64,000 bases of DNA, taken from positions 5,087,606 to 5,151,605 of the forward strand of contig NC_088305.1 of assembly GCF_032854445.1 (NCBI RefSeq). The letters are read 5' to 3'. Positions 1 to 11,723 of the stretch are shown one piece after another (the stretch's first letter is position 1; each line of letters starts with the position of its first letter). Source of the DNA: Liolophura sinensis (Eukaryota; Mollusca; Polyplacophora; Chitonida; Chitonidae). Both the position numbers and the translations under genes were made by a program. The notes beneath the pieces are model-generated. The model saw nothing but the letters and a program-made list of their open reading frames with translations, ran no database searches and was not told where the DNA came from.

Positions 1-291
1 CTTTCGCATACATTTTCACACTTCTTTCTTGTGCTCTAAACTAGTGCATACGCGATTTTCCCCAATATTAAGGCCAACAAAGTTAGCCTTCTTGCGATAA
101 TTTAAGGTGTGATGTTGGTTTAAAGTTGCCCTTTCTTAATTTTCAAGAAAAAAAAAACCAGTTCAATAATTACAAATTTTCATAGAGGTTACACGGGGTA
201 ATTACTGTAATGTGTTGATTTTTCACGTATTTTTCTAGCGAAAAAATCATGCTGACATTTCACAGCTCTAATGAACCTCTCACTGTTTAGG

Positions 292-564
292 AGGGGCCTC
301 CGTGGCTCAGTCGGTTAGCGCGTTAGCGCAGCGTAATGACCAGAAGTCTCTCACCAATGCGGTCGCTGTGAATTCAAGCCCAGCTCAAGCTGGCTTCCTC
401 TCCGGCCGTACGTGGGAAGGTCCTACAGCAACCTGCGGATGGTCAGGGGTTTCCCCCGGACTCTGCCCGGTTTCCTCCCACCATAATGCTGGCCGCCGTT
501 GTATAAGTGAAATATTCTTGAGTACGGCTTAAAACACCAATCAAATAAATAAATAAATAAATAA
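292..564 (+). mobile_element. SINE family A, near full length
   Basis: The head GTGGCTCAGTCGGTTAGCG resembles a tRNA A box, and a GTTCAAG-type B box follows about 70 bases on. The body has the conserved block around GGCCGTACGTGGGAAGG. The 3' end reads GAAATATTCTTGAGTACGGC, then an ATAA-repeat tail. This copy is the reference for the family in this window. Confidence 0.85.
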
Positions 565-1544
565 CTCACTGTTTAGGCTGGGGCTTTAAGTCCGGATGTC
601 TGTCATGTACCTATCCATGGGGTGGAATTGGGGGGAGGGTGTTTTTCCGGTCAGTTAGGTTTCCTCAACCCCGAAAAATGCTGGAGCAGTGTAAAACACT
701 GATGACAATTACCGTTATACAAATTAGTTTGAATATCTTTTCATTATTTGCTTCTTTCCGCTTCACGTGACACCAGAAATGGCCAACCAAACAAACAACT
801 TTATGGTATAAACTTCAATATATGTCACGAAGACCATGCAGCTGATATAGATACAATGGCACAAGAAAAACAGCAACAAACAAAGTTATGTCTTTTCGTG
901 AGATACATGTAATTCAAAAATATGTTACGCTAGCTCAGAAATATATAAGTAAAATTTTTATTACCTTAAATGAATAAAGTTTTCGTGCACTTGGACACCA
1001 TGCATCTAGCTATAACATACAAAATGTAAAAGATTAGTGCCGTTAACGCCGGATTCCAGACGGTGTTTTCAGAGATATAAGAATTTCACCAGGCATAGTT
1101 CCCCTGATTTATAACGAGTAATACAAACAAATAACGCAGACAGGGACAAGCCCATTTAATCATCCAGTGGTTTGACGGATGACACCTTTCAGTGCAGAGT
1201 TCACCTTACCACAGTCCCGAAAAAATTAGCTTAATTTCTTGAAGCTCAAGCTCGTGGGTTTACATGCCACGCTAAAAAAGAAGTCTTCTTTCAAAAAACC
1301 AAACAGTGTCAGTCTTTCCCTTTATGCGCACCTGAAGGGCGATCAGTGATTTGAAAATTCTGTGCCGTTGTCCACTGCATGGTGTCTTCGGTTACTCAAG
1401 CCTGCTTAAGTCATGGTGCTAAGGCCGAGGCGTGTAATTTGCTACTATTTAAGCAATGTATGTACATGTACGTGAATAGTTAGAATATAACCGTAACTGT
1501 GGTAAATAAACAAGACGCCGGATTTCACCGGTGACCTGTGAGCG

Positions 1545-1848
1545 TTTGCCAGTTATCACACCGCCGTCGTCTCTCTGGTTCTACTCTCTGTGCTGTAGTC
1601 TTTCATATAAAGACATTGTGACGTCAGAGTTATTGATCATAACATGGATGGCTTGCTTCTCAGGCGTTCGTTGTGGAAAAACTTGATCAATATATAACTA
1701 TGTGTGTTTTAGGTGTCATTGATATCCAAGCGGACTGATTCGAACAATATCAGCATGCGCTATCTGTATATTGGGAAACTGTAACAAAAATCTATATATT
1801 TTCGTGCCACAGGTCAAAACGTGGTATTCAAGGCGTGGGTATATTCGC
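1545..1848 (+). repeat. Segmental duplication, copy 1 (partner 5243-5646)
   Basis: About 230 bases starting at TTTGCCAGTTATCACACCGC match 5243-5490 with scattered changes. After a 100-bp gap relative to copy 2, a further stretch (TGTAACAAAAATCTA onward to GGCGTGGGTATAT) also matches. Both copies are in the same orientation. Confidence 0.85.
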
Positions 1849-3081
1849 TTAAGGTACTAAGCCCAAATCACGAATCCAGTTTTGACTTATGCTGGGGTGT
1901 GTTTTAAATCAAAACACTTCCATTAACAGCCTAAAGGGTTTAAATGGGACAACTCATTTAACAATTTTTCTGACAAACTGCTTACAATTTGAATGTTTGG
2001 GGTCCTATGAAGGTCAAAATTTGCTCTGGGAAATTGTCCCCCGACTTGGGTCCCTTAGTCTAAGTTCTATACTAAGATTATAATGTAAAAATAGGTAACA
2101 CCAGGGAATCATCTACGCTCATAAGTTCAGCGAGTATATCTAACCATAATTCATCGGCTTTCTCTCTTAGGCCCACATATAGGGAACGCGGGCTTCCGGA
2201 AAATCTAGAAGCTGCGTCAAACAATGAATCGGGCTACAGTAGGCTACACAGTGTCTTAACTTTGGACGAAGAATGTTTACCTGGGAAGTGGCAGCCACTT
2301 CTCTGACTAAATTCCCTGCCACGCTCACGGACGGAAATCCATTATGTTTATTTCTCCACTGGCATGTTTATAAAGCTGACAACTTACACGGGGATACCTT
2401 GTAACGGTGCCGGCTTCGTACCTTATGGATGAACTGGTTTGATAGGCTGTTGTTGTTGCTTGACTTTGGGTCAATTTTAGATCAACACTGCTTCAAGGCA
2501 CATTTACTTTCCTCTGTCATTCGTCGAACACATAAGGCTATCTTTTTCAGTATTGTCATATTACTGAAAGGAGTTTGGTCCTCTATATTATTTTAATAAT
2601 ATTTTGGTCAGTCATGTTCTTCGAGTTTAAAATGGAATCACATGACTAAAGTATCCCATAATATTTTGTGTAAGGATCTTCCTTGCCTAGAAGCCATTTA
2701 ACCCATTCCATTGGCTCTCTTGTAACAGCATCACCAAGCTGCTTTAAAGGAGAATGTCGCTACACTAAAAAAATAATAATCTGTTAATCTTAACAGCATG
2801 ACGCTATAGAACGTATTCTGTTATTATGACATAGTACCGTGCTAAACATATTATCCTGTTATGTAATCTTTATGTTAAGTTACTGGGATATGTATGGGCT
2901 GTTTTTAACACACTAATCTGCCACAATAAAGGGATACATTTTATAGGATCACCCAAACAACAGACTTTCTAATAAACCTAACAGGTTATTTGTTGAGAGT
3001 ATATTCAGCGCCGGGAAGAATAAATAAGTACGATCGTCAACATATTCCCACTGATATTTAGAGCGCTACCGGTGCAAGGTC

Positions 3082-3818
3082 CTACAGGGTAGACGAGTGT
3101 GTATGAATATCCCTGCCTGACTGCGTAGAGCCGTCCTCATCTGCACTGCACCGACAAAACAGGCGCGCAAAACCCTCCCGAAAATTAGCGGACATCGCGA
3201 AGTATACAACAGGATTCACCGCATGATTGACGTATAGCAGGAGGCGGAAGGACCAAGAGGTGATAAAGCTGATCCTTCCGTCCAGCTGCACGTACGCTTC
3301 GTAACTGTAAAAGTAGATCAGAACCTGGATTTTAAACGGCAGATTGCAAACCACAAAAATGACCACGACTACGATGAGCATAACGACGACTTGAGATCGG
3401 ACCCTGCGAGCCTCACGAACCCCTGTCCCCTGGGTGTCGCTTTCGGGCACCTGAGAGTTCAGAGTTATGACCATTCGCGCATAGAGGAACGTCAGAGGGG
3501 GCACGGGCAAGAAAAACGCCACGGCAATAAGAATGGTGTCGTAAGACATGATCCATGGTTGTTGTCGCCAATGTATGTAGCAGTATGTACGATTTCTGAC
3601 TGGGAAATGCCTGTAGGAAACGTAGTAACCGTATGGAATGGAAACTCCAACAGAAATAGCCCAGATGAGCATCAGAAGCAGGCAGACTTTACCGGGGGTC
3701 CACATTCCGAGAGTCTTCAAAGGATAACACAAGACCGTGTAGCGCTCCACAGCAATTAACATGAAGATCAAAGCAGAGCACAGAAGTGCCCCTCGGTCTA
3801 TGGACATCACGAAGACAC
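3082..3818 (-). CDS. GPCR exon 2 (TM3 to C terminus)
   Basis: The acceptor is TTTCAG at 3824-3819. The exon completes the split TGT codon for the conserved TM3 cysteine, then encodes ERY, TM4-TM7, NPVVYFAMSANFR and a C-terminal tail rich in Ser/Thr/His. It ends at TAG 3084-3082. It has 244 complete codons before the stop. Confidence 0.92.
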
Positions 3819-6800
3819 CTGAAACAATATAAGATTAATGTATATGGCTTGGATACGGCCTTGGTGGCCTAATGGTTAGAGCGTCCGCTTCGAAGTTGGG
3901 AGTTCTGGAGTCAAACACGGGCTTGTTTTTCTGTTTTTCTTGTTTTTGCTGCTTCGCTTGGCGCTTAGATGTTACAGGCTAAAGCAAGGAAACCAGTCCT
4001 CACTGGCCCGGTGCCAGTGTATAATGTGATTTGGTCAGGTGTCTTGTCTGATGTCTTTAGTATGATACACGTAGACATACTTCATTGTCGACAGCACTTA
4101 AACGGTACACGCCCTGTCACAGAGTATGTGTACACACACCTGATTACTTCTCGTCGTCATATGACTGAAAGATTGATAAGTACGACGTAAAATTCCAAGC
4201 CTGTATATACAAATATGGCTTGGCAAGAAATTGAAAAGAGGTGGAGTATTTTAGGGTACGTAGGCCTATCACCATTTGCAAACTGCAGTCGCCGCTCTGG
4301 TTTTACTAGATGTGATAGGCCCCCTATATTCTTGTATTGTCTTCCTGCATAGACCAGGGTTCTGCTGCTGGACTACTAGCCTCCAATGCCTAAACATTTC
4401 CCTTTGTATCACGCTGTGATGACAACACAACATTCTGAGTAATTCTAGAACATTGACGTCTAATAAATTGTTGAGTATACAGCGTAAAACTCCAAGCATG
4501 GTTAAAGGAGAAGAAAATTTAAATATCAATCAAATATCATTGAAAAGAGTATGTTTTTTCTCGCAGGTGCATGCCATAAAAAGTTCTACTATGTACCTCA
4601 AGTTGACAAATTATAAATAAAGTCAGCGCCAAAATCCGCTTTGGGCGACTCCATTTTGCCTAAGAACTAGTCCTGAAGTCTTCTGTGTTAGGAGGAGAAT
4701 TGCCGTCGGAAACCGCCGAAGTGCAGTTCGTACATTTCCGGTAGAACTCTTGTTCCCAGAAGGTAGCGAACAGTACAGTTCGTTTTCTGCTTGACGATCG
4801 GGTAAACGGAATGTTGGACGTAGGTTCCGAATTTACACGAACAAGCCGGCAGTTTTAACGACTCTCATTGGCTGAGAGGCAACACACCCCCAGCATAAAT
4901 TACAGGGTGTTAAAGACGGAGGACGCGATGGGCTTGGCGATTTATGCCAGCTTTGCCGTTTTCAGACTTTACGTGTATGGCGAGGAAAAATGGCAAAATC
5001 ATCCAGGAAGCAACACCAGATAGAAAAAATGTGCTCTTTTCAACCTATATCGTCATGTTTTTAGGTTTTCTTCTCCTTTAATAATCGCAAAATTAATTAC
5101 CAAAGCAAAGCTTAACACACACCATCAAAGAACTAAGTACATAAAGTACGAAATTAAGATGAATTCATGCAAGGAGATGCAGTCAGCGGTTTTTTTAAGG
5201 ATAATGGAAAGACGCGAGAAATGCTCGAGGAGAATGAAAGAATTTGCCAGTTATCACACCGCCGTCGTCTCTCTGGTTTTACTCAATATGCTGTAGTCTT
5301 TCATATAAAGACATTGCGACATTTTAGACCGTGACGTCAGAGTTATTGATCATAACGCAGATGACCTGCTCCTCAGGTGTTCGTTGTGGAAAAACTTGAG
5401 CAAGATATAACTATGTGTGTTTAGGTGCCATTAATATCCTCGTGGACTGATTCGAACAATATCAGCATGCGCTATCTGTATATTGGGAAAGTGTGGCCTA
5501 TGGACATTCTATGTCACCTGTCTGACGTTAGCCACAGCAGTCAAAACATCCTCAAAGAGAATAAAGTAACACTCACACACAAAAGCAAATGTAACAAAAA
5601 TCTAGATATTTTTGTGCAACGGGTATTAAAGGCGTGGGTATATCAGTATCCAGATCGTGTACCATCCTACACATAGTTTAAAAGTTGTCGACAATCAAAA
5701 GATGTATCTTATTTCCGCTTGGATTGCAATTGTTCATATATCCAACGTGGCGATCTAATTCTACAGGGCGAAATGCTTCAATGTCGCACAAGGAATTACA
5801 CTTGCCTACTTAATGGTTAAGCTCAAACGCTTGAGAACACATGCCCGAGACACATTGCGTGCAATGATAAACACTACTTAGTTATGGCCCATTATCAAGA
5901 ACGGCACAACGCCATCTACATTTTCTCTAAGGAGAGGCAATTCAGTGAAATTGCCTATAACTTAGTGATTTATCCTGTTGGGGTTTTTACGGCTGAGTTA
6001 TCCTCCCATGGATAACATATAAATGGCGCTTTGCTTATCTTGATCATGGGCAATACCTGAGTATTGTTCCCTTTGGAATGTGGAGTGACGCGGTATCATT
6101 GTCAGAGAACACAACAACATGTACGAATATAAGTATGTTTGCTTGGTGGTTTTACATCATACTTAACAATGTTTCAGTCGTATGACCACGAGGAAATAGC
6201 ACAAATAGTGTGTCTTCTTGTGGTAGGGCGAGTCCATGTCAAAAAAAAAATGCCGCCGGCACTGAAGTATCATGCCGAAAACACCAGACCACACCCCACT
6301 CGGTCACATTATGCCAACCAGTCCTGTTTCCTTGCTCTATAATCTCTCAGTGTTGAGCAATCGAGGCAACAACAAGTACCATTTAAAAAATCGTTGGTAT
6401 AACCCCACTGATCCCTGGCCTCCCGACTTCGAAGCGTACACTCTAAAGCGGTCCAGGCGGTGTAGTATAATATATACTACTATATAATGAAAAACATCGT
6501 ATAGAGCATTTAGACATTGTAGGGTTAATTAAGTGTCTGTTACCAAACCCAGGAAAGTACCGGTTCCGCTATCAGAGGAACAGAGAATTTGCAGGGTTAA
6601 CTGGTTTGTACCAAACCCAGGAAAGCTCCGGTTCCGCTGTCAGAGAGCACACAGACCTTTTACGGTGAAGTGGTTGTTACCAAACTCAATACTACATCGG
6701 TTCCGCGATCAGAGTACACAGAATTTGCAGGGTTAACTGGTTTGTACCAAACCCAGGAAAGCTCCGGTTCCGCTGTCAGAGAGCACACAGACCTTTTACG

Positions 6801-7969
6801 GTGAAGTGGTTGTTACCAAACTCAATACTACATCGGTTCCGCGATCAGAGTACACAGAATTTGCAGGGTTAACTGGTTTGTACCAAACCCAGGAAAGCGC
6901 CGGTTCCGCTGTCAGAGAGCACACAGACCTTTTACGGTGAAGTGGTTGTTACCAAACTCAATACTACATCGGTTCCGCGATCAGAGTACACAGAATTTGC
7001 AGGGTTAACTGGTTTGTACCAAACCCAGGAAAGCGTTGGTTCAGCTGTCAGAGAGCACACAGACCTTTTACGGTGAAGTGGTTGTTACCAAACTCAATAC
7101 TACATCGGATCCGCGATCAGAATACACAGAATTTGCAGGGTTAACTGTTTTGTACCAAACCCAGGAAAGCGCCGGTTCCGCTGTCAGAGAGCACACAGAC
7201 CTTTTACGGTGAAGTGGTTGTTACCAAACTCAATACTACATCGGCTCCGCGATCAGAGTACACAGAATTTGCAGGGTTAACTGGTTTGTACCAAACCCAG
7301 GAAAGCGTTGGTTCAGCTGTCAGAGAGCACATAGACCTTGTAGGAAAGCGCTGAACTTGTAGAGGACTTGTAGCGTTAAATGGGTTAATAACATAAAGCA
7401 CAAATTCACAAATAAACGCGTAAGACCCAATATGTAAATAATAAAAAGGAAATAAGGCCAGTAACATGTAAAAGAGCAGTCAACAGTTTTCAATGATCCA
7501 TGTTTCAAATTTCGTATAGATCGTGGATAATTTTCAATTCGAATACAAACATAGATATCTCAGATGTGCTTTGATTTCAGTTGTTTATAAAAGCACCGTG
7601 TTAATGTAATAAATGGGTGCTTACACCCCTTTACATAAAAGATGTTCAAACGCAAGTAAATGTTTATGGCACTGCACAGTGTCTGGTATACTTACAAAAG
7701 TATTTTCCTAGTGATGACGCATCAAGTTGATGCAGACTCAATAGTGGAATAGTTGGAAGGAACACCAAGACGATCAAATCCGCCAGAGCGAGCGAGGCCA
7801 GGCACAGGTTAACGGCTGACCGCATCGTCTTCACCAGGACAATGACTGCGATGACCAAAAGGTTGCCGACGATTCCTATGAGGAGGATAACCGCGAATAT
7901 AGCAGTTAAGGCAATTTGGCCGGACTGACTAACCTGCCACAACGCCGGTGACGAAGAGTTGTTGCTCAT
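3082..7969 (-). CDS. Rhodopsin-class (class A) peptide-type GPCR, two exons, complete
   Basis: The gene encodes a seven-transmembrane receptor expected at the plasma membrane, signalling through a heterotrimeric G protein. Exons are 7969-7696 and 3818-3082, joined in phase 1 (GTAAGT donor, TTTCAG acceptor), giving 336 aa. The ATG at 7969 is preceded in frame by a TAG at 8000-8002, so the start is firm. Residues 3-6 carry N-glycosylation sequons (NNSS). TM1 has GNLL, TM2 has LALADL, and TM3 has the Cys at residue 92, exactly 25 before the Arg of the ERY motif (residue 117), pairing with a Cys in ECL2. TM6 reads CNLPF and TM7 NPVVY, followed by a short tail with a CRC palmitoylation-like site. 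The layout resembles neuropeptide receptors (TRH, ghrelin or FMRFamide-like groups), but I cannot name the ligand. The TM6 Trp of CWxP is replaced by Asn. Confidence 0.9.
3858..4206 (+). mobile_element. SINE family B, near full length (GPCR intron)
   Basis: The tRNA-like head GGTGGCCTAATGGTTAGAGC is followed by a B-box-like GGAGTCAAAC. The body has the ACTGGCCCGGTGCCAGTGTA block, and the 3' part has CGTCGTCATATGACTGAAAG and a GTACGACGTAAAA block. It shares this order with copies near 16.5 kb and 55.6 kb and inverted copies near 6.3 kb and 33.4 kb. Confidence 0.8.
4502..5081. mobile_element. Non-autonomous DNA transposon with 16-bp perfect terminal inverted repeats
   Basis: The left end TTAAAGGAGAAGAAAA (4502-4517) is the exact reverse complement of 5066-5081. 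The outermost four bases on each side are TTAA. This fits a TTAA target duplication around shorter TIRs, as in piggyBac-like elements, but could equally be part of the TIR. The 580-bp interior has no open frame of note. It lies in the GPCR intron. Confidence 0.7.
5243..5646 (+). repeat. Segmental duplication, copy 2 (partner 1545-1848)
   Basis: This matches copy 1 except for about 100 extra bases (5491-5590) inside copy 2 and some small indels. It lies within the GPCR intron, while copy 1 lies beyond the 3' end of that gene. Confidence 0.85.
6135..6455 (-). mobile_element. SINE family B, inverted copy (GPCR intron)
   Basis: Read on the minus strand, the head around AGAGTGTACGCTTCGAAGTCG and the 3' block around CATACGACTGAAACATTG recapitulate family B. 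An A-run splits the body near 6241-6250. Boundaries are approximate. Confidence 0.75.
6511..7380. repeat. Higher-order minisatellite, 136-bp unit made of two diverged 68-bp halves
   Basis: The anchor GAATTTGCAGGGTTAACTGG recurs at 6721, 6857, 6993, 7129 and 7265, exactly 136 bases apart each time. Each unit splits into two related halves that both begin CCAAAC and share a GGTTCCGC core (CAGGAAAGC type and CAATACTACATC type). It lies in the GPCR intron about 300 bases downstream of the donor. Confidence 0.92.
7696..7969 (-). CDS. GPCR exon 1 (N terminus, TM1, TM2)
   Basis: It encodes 91 residues plus one base, ending LDASSLGKYF. The donor is GTAAGT at 7695-7690. An in-frame TAG 33 bases upstream of the ATG argues against an N-terminal extension in this exon, though an upstream non-coding exon is possible. 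Confidence 0.92.
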
Positions 7970-8805
7970 GACGAGTTCTTGGTGTAATAAAATATATTGC
8001 TAATTTAATCGCCGATTATTCAAGACGTAAACCTCTGATATGATGGTCACCGAACCGGGAATGTGTAATGATGAAGATTATTCCGAGCAAATAGCGGCCC
8101 AGACAACGCGACCGGGCTGATTCACCATTATCTCAACACCGAAGAATCGGTAGTAATGCCTATAGTTCTTTGAGCGTCATTTTTTACACAGCATCTCCAG
8201 AACATATATTAGAGCTTATTATATTATATATCGGTATTACATTGAAAACGAATGGCATTGATCCATTCCACGAAAACCGTCCTTAATGACTTGGTTGAAA
8301 TTATCCGTAAAAAGGCTTTCTGTGTAATGATGTTTACGAACAATTACACATGACAGTAGGAGTTATTATTCAAAAGCACAAAATAGTGCGTTGTAAATGG
8401 CTTTCTAGCTAGTACAGATTGTGTGGAGGTTTGTCTAATAACCACAGGCTTCCCCCCGAGGACCTTAAGAACGCTTTATCTTGAGTGGAAATTAAGCTGA
8501 CAATCGATGCAAATCAGAAAGGATCATTAATAATCATTTTATTTACAGAAGCATACATACGCTTGACATTTAAAATTTTAATACACCAGTAAAAAAAATG
8601 ATTGTATTTGTCTGATGTTTGGGGTACAAACCAGAAATCGCATGGATCATGCCATGCGAAGACGATTAATCCAGCTAATTGCCTGTTAGAATCTTTGAAA
8701 TGAGGATCACGTAATTGGTGAGTGGGTTCATTGTTACATTGATTGGTTTCATTTGGGTTTGTGATAATCGATTGTTTTGCCCTCGCTTTGTCTCGCGAAA
8801 CCATT

Positions 8806-8945
8806 CGCTTGATTTATTTGATTTGATTAGTGTTTTACGCTCAAGAATTATGGTGGGACCATCCGCAGATTGCTGTCAGACGTTCCCACGTACGGCCGGA
8901 GAGGAAAGAGCTGTCAGCAGCCTGTGGATGGTTGAAGGTTTCTCT
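8806..8945 (-). mobile_element. SINE family A fragment, inverted
   Basis: The plus strand shows TTATTTGATTTGATTAGTG, GTTTTACGCTCAAGAATTA and the CGTTCCCACGTACGGCCGGA block, which is the reverse complement of the family A 3' half. The middle is deleted. Confidence 0.7.
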
Positions 8946-9174
8946 TGGATGAGATCGCCCTTTGCTCGTCAGTGAACGAGTGACACATAGGCAATTTTCC
9001 AGCCTGGCCGTGTCGAAAACATGTTCAAAACAAGAGCCAGTATATTGTTTTCGATAGGATGAGAACACCAAAAATGAAACAGAAATGAACGAACATGTCC
9101 TAACAGTTAACAAAGAAGTTAGCCCTAGTTAAAAATCGATAACCACAATATTCTTGTTGAAAATCGTTTGTATA

Positions 9175-9225
9175 TATTGTGTGTGTGTGTGCGTGCGAGC
9201 GTGCGCGCATGCGTATGTGTATATA
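9175..9225. repeat. TG/CG-rich microsatellite
   Basis: Alternating purine-pyrimidine tract (TGTGTG..., GCGTGCGAGCGTGCGCGC, then TATGTGTATATA). It directly follows the 3' end of the minus-strand LINE. Confidence 0.8.
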
Positions 9226-9231
9226 AAAGAT

Positions 9232-11205
9232 CTATATTTTATGATATAGGCAAATGGCCTTTAAACTCTTAGCGACAGCATCGCCAGCTATGCTATCAAA
9301 CAAATAATATATAGTGTTGACTGTGTAGAATCTTTGGCGGATATGAGCAAAGTCCACACAGTCAACCAGGATATGTTTGATACCGATTTGAGCGTCACAT
9401 CCAACACACTTGGGAGCACAGCCCCCATCAAAATACGTCAGTTATATAAAGAAGGTTCGTTAGCCTCTACGTACAGACTCTCTACTGGAGAGGTTCTAAA
9501 AGCAACATGGCTGAGCCTCAGACCTTTGTGATGGACAGGATCCAACATTTTCATACACGACTTCCTTGTGGAACCGTAAATCATGGACCGATAGTCCAAT
9601 TTAGACCTCACCAGAGAACGATACAAATTTAATAAATTAGATCGGCCTGCACCCAGTCGGTGCTAGCCACGACCTTGATTATATCGAGTGCCTTTGTAAA
9701 TTTAGCTTTAGGCATTTTTATATGGGGTATAAAATATAATTTATTATCGAATATTATACCCCAAAATTTAGTGTCACCAACAAGTTTAATCTGTTTACCA
9801 CAAAATTTTAGATCAGGTTCAAGCTGAAATGTACGTTTATTACAAAAATGTATACCAACGGTCTTAGATGTTGAAAATCTAAATCCATTCTCAGTTCCCT
9901 ATTTCTCGATCTCATTGAGAAAGCTGCAGCTGATGTTCGATGTTACTCACATTTTTAGCCCCGAGTGAAGGTTTCAGATCACACAAGGTGATCTAAAGTT
10001 GATCGACTTTGCCGAAAATTACACTGTATATTAGAAAGTAACTTGTTGGTTTCAAAGAAGCAAACAAGTCTATCATTTATCATCCGTTCCATAGTCTTAC
10101 AGACACAGCCGGTAAGAGCTATTGAACGGTAATTAGATAGATCAGTATGACCCTTACCTGATTTGGGGACCGGGATCTTACACGGGGTTGGAAAATTAGC
10201 AGTTATCCAAATACCATTAAACAAGTCCCACAGGGTCTCAAGTGGCTCAGGCGGTAAATGGTTCAGAAAATTATAATATATGTTATCAGGACCACGTGCA
10301 GTATTGTGTGCCTTTTAAAATGCAGTTTTAAGTTCATCAATGTTGAAAAGACGATTACAATCTTCTAAATGTTTAAAGAAAACAGGACGAATATAACCTT
10401 CTAAGTTTTTAGAAGAAAAGGGCAATTTAATTTTCTCCGTCTGACTTTTAACATGTTGAAATTCCGCAGAGTAACTGCCAAAAGAAGGTTTCTTAGAAAT
10501 CTTTTCACCTAGTTTGTTTGCTATAGCAAGTGGAGAAGTTAATATATTATCTCCATCTTTCAAGTGCTGAACGTTCGCTTTATTATTTTTGCCCTTAGGT
10601 TTCTGAACCATGTTCCCTACCTTGTACGTATATGTGTTTTTGACGTAATGCCTGAAACAAAGTTCCGTCATCAAGATTATCTCTTAGACTTCAGTAATCG
10701 AGTCTTGGGCCTTAGCTCTAAAAACAAGAAACTAGTTTAAGTTATTATCAGTAGGACATATATTAAAACCTCGCTCGTCCCTTTGGCGGTCCTTAATGGC
10801 TTTGCGACAGTCCTTATCATATCAGGGTTTACTTTTGGTTTTTAGGATTTGGCAAGATCTTAGGTATGGCTCTATCCACAGCTGTGAGAACAAGTTCATT
10901 AAACTTTAGTACTGGATCGTCTGCAGCCTTAAGAGTTTCTGCATGGGGTTATGTCAACCTCACAGAACATCTCAAACGCGACCCAATCTGCTTCATCAAA
11001 CTTCCACCGAGCTACAGTTCTAAACAATTAGAAGTGAGATGCTCCACGATAATAGGAAAATGGTCATTGCCACAAAGATTATCATGTACCTTTCGGGAAG
11101 AAAAATCCGGAGTAAGTGACGGATCTGTGATTAACAGGCGAGTAAGCTGCATTCCTGGATGTAAACAGGTATTAGAATCATCATTAAAATGGTAGAGTCG
11201 ATCAG
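9232..11205 (-). pseudogene. Decayed non-LTR retrotransposon (Jockey-like LINE), ORF2 remnants
   Basis: On the minus strand the order from 11.2 kb down is the end of an endonuclease-like domain, a linker (10674-10315), then RT core (10224-9979) with IPVPKSGKG, SNYRSIALTG, KTMERMINDRL and FRQSRSTLDH. Next come the RT thumb region (9626-9438) with LVRSKLDYRSMIYGS and TSPVESLYVEANEPSL, and a C-terminal zinc-knuckle-like tail PKCVGCDAQIGIKHILVDC ending at a TAG at 9234-9232. Frames are broken by stops and shifts, so it is inactive. The RT motifs place it in the Jockey-type group; exact clade is uncertain. Confidence 0.88.
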
Positions 11206-11460
11206 AAGATTTATTATTTATTTAATTTATTTATTTCACTGATGTTTTACACCGTACAAAAGAATATTTCACTTTTACGACAGCGGCCAGCATTATGGTG
11301 GGTGGAAACCGGCCAGGGCCCGGGGGAAACCCACGACCGTCCGCAGGTTACTGCCAGACCTTCCCACGTGCGGTCGGAGAGGAAGTCAGCATGAGCTGGA
11401 CTTGAACTCATAGCAACCGCATTGGTGAGAGACTGCTGGGTCATTACGCTGCGCTAGTTA
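11206..11460 (-). mobile_element. SINE family A, inverted, near full length
   Basis: It runs from a TTATTTATTT tail complement at 11208 through ACACCGTACAAAAGAATATT to the head complement TCATTACGCTGCGCTAG. It abuts the LINE fragment. The B-box region reads AGTTCAAGTCCAGCTCATG on the minus strand. Confidence 0.85.
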
Positions 11461-11723
11461 ATGGCGAACCGTTTAACATTCATTACGCCCTGGGGGTCAT
11501 CTGTTATGTCATTTCATTCAGGACCTGATTTCTGTGACGGATAATACCCTGAGAGCAGTTTACGGTATTATGTGGAGTAACAGAGACAGCCTTTTCTCCA
11601 ATTTTATGAATATTCATTAAATTAATATACTGACGTTTTTTAAAGCATTCTAACAAAATACTACCCGGCTTCATGTTTTTGACCTGCGTAATTTTCTAGA
11701 GTATTTCCTTTTTTTTCGTATTT

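Larger units (their letters stand above)
1..3081. other. Intergenic region, no gene recognised
   Basis: No open frame here resembles a protein I know. The stretch holds one near full-length family A SINE at 292-564 and one copy of a segmental duplication at 1545-1848 whose partner lies in the GPCR intron. The rest is AT-rich single-copy-looking sequence. The 3' UTR of the minus-strand GPCR probably occupies part of the right end; I cannot fix its polyadenylation site. Confidence 0.6.
7970..9231. other. Intergenic region upstream of the GPCR
   Basis: This must contain the GPCR promoter and 5' UTR (minus strand), but I see no diagnostic promoter motif. It carries an inverted SINE A fragment near 8806-8945 and a TG-rich microsatellite at 9175-9225 that borders the LINE 3' end. 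No other gene is supported. Confidence 0.55.

Noticed and set aside
302-532. 76-codon ORF
   Set aside because: Lies within a SINE family A copy; similar short ORFs appear in other copies of the element.
3858-3930. Possible tRNA gene
   Set aside because: A- and B-box-like motifs are present but the cloverleaf does not close convincingly, and the sequence continues into the family B SINE body.
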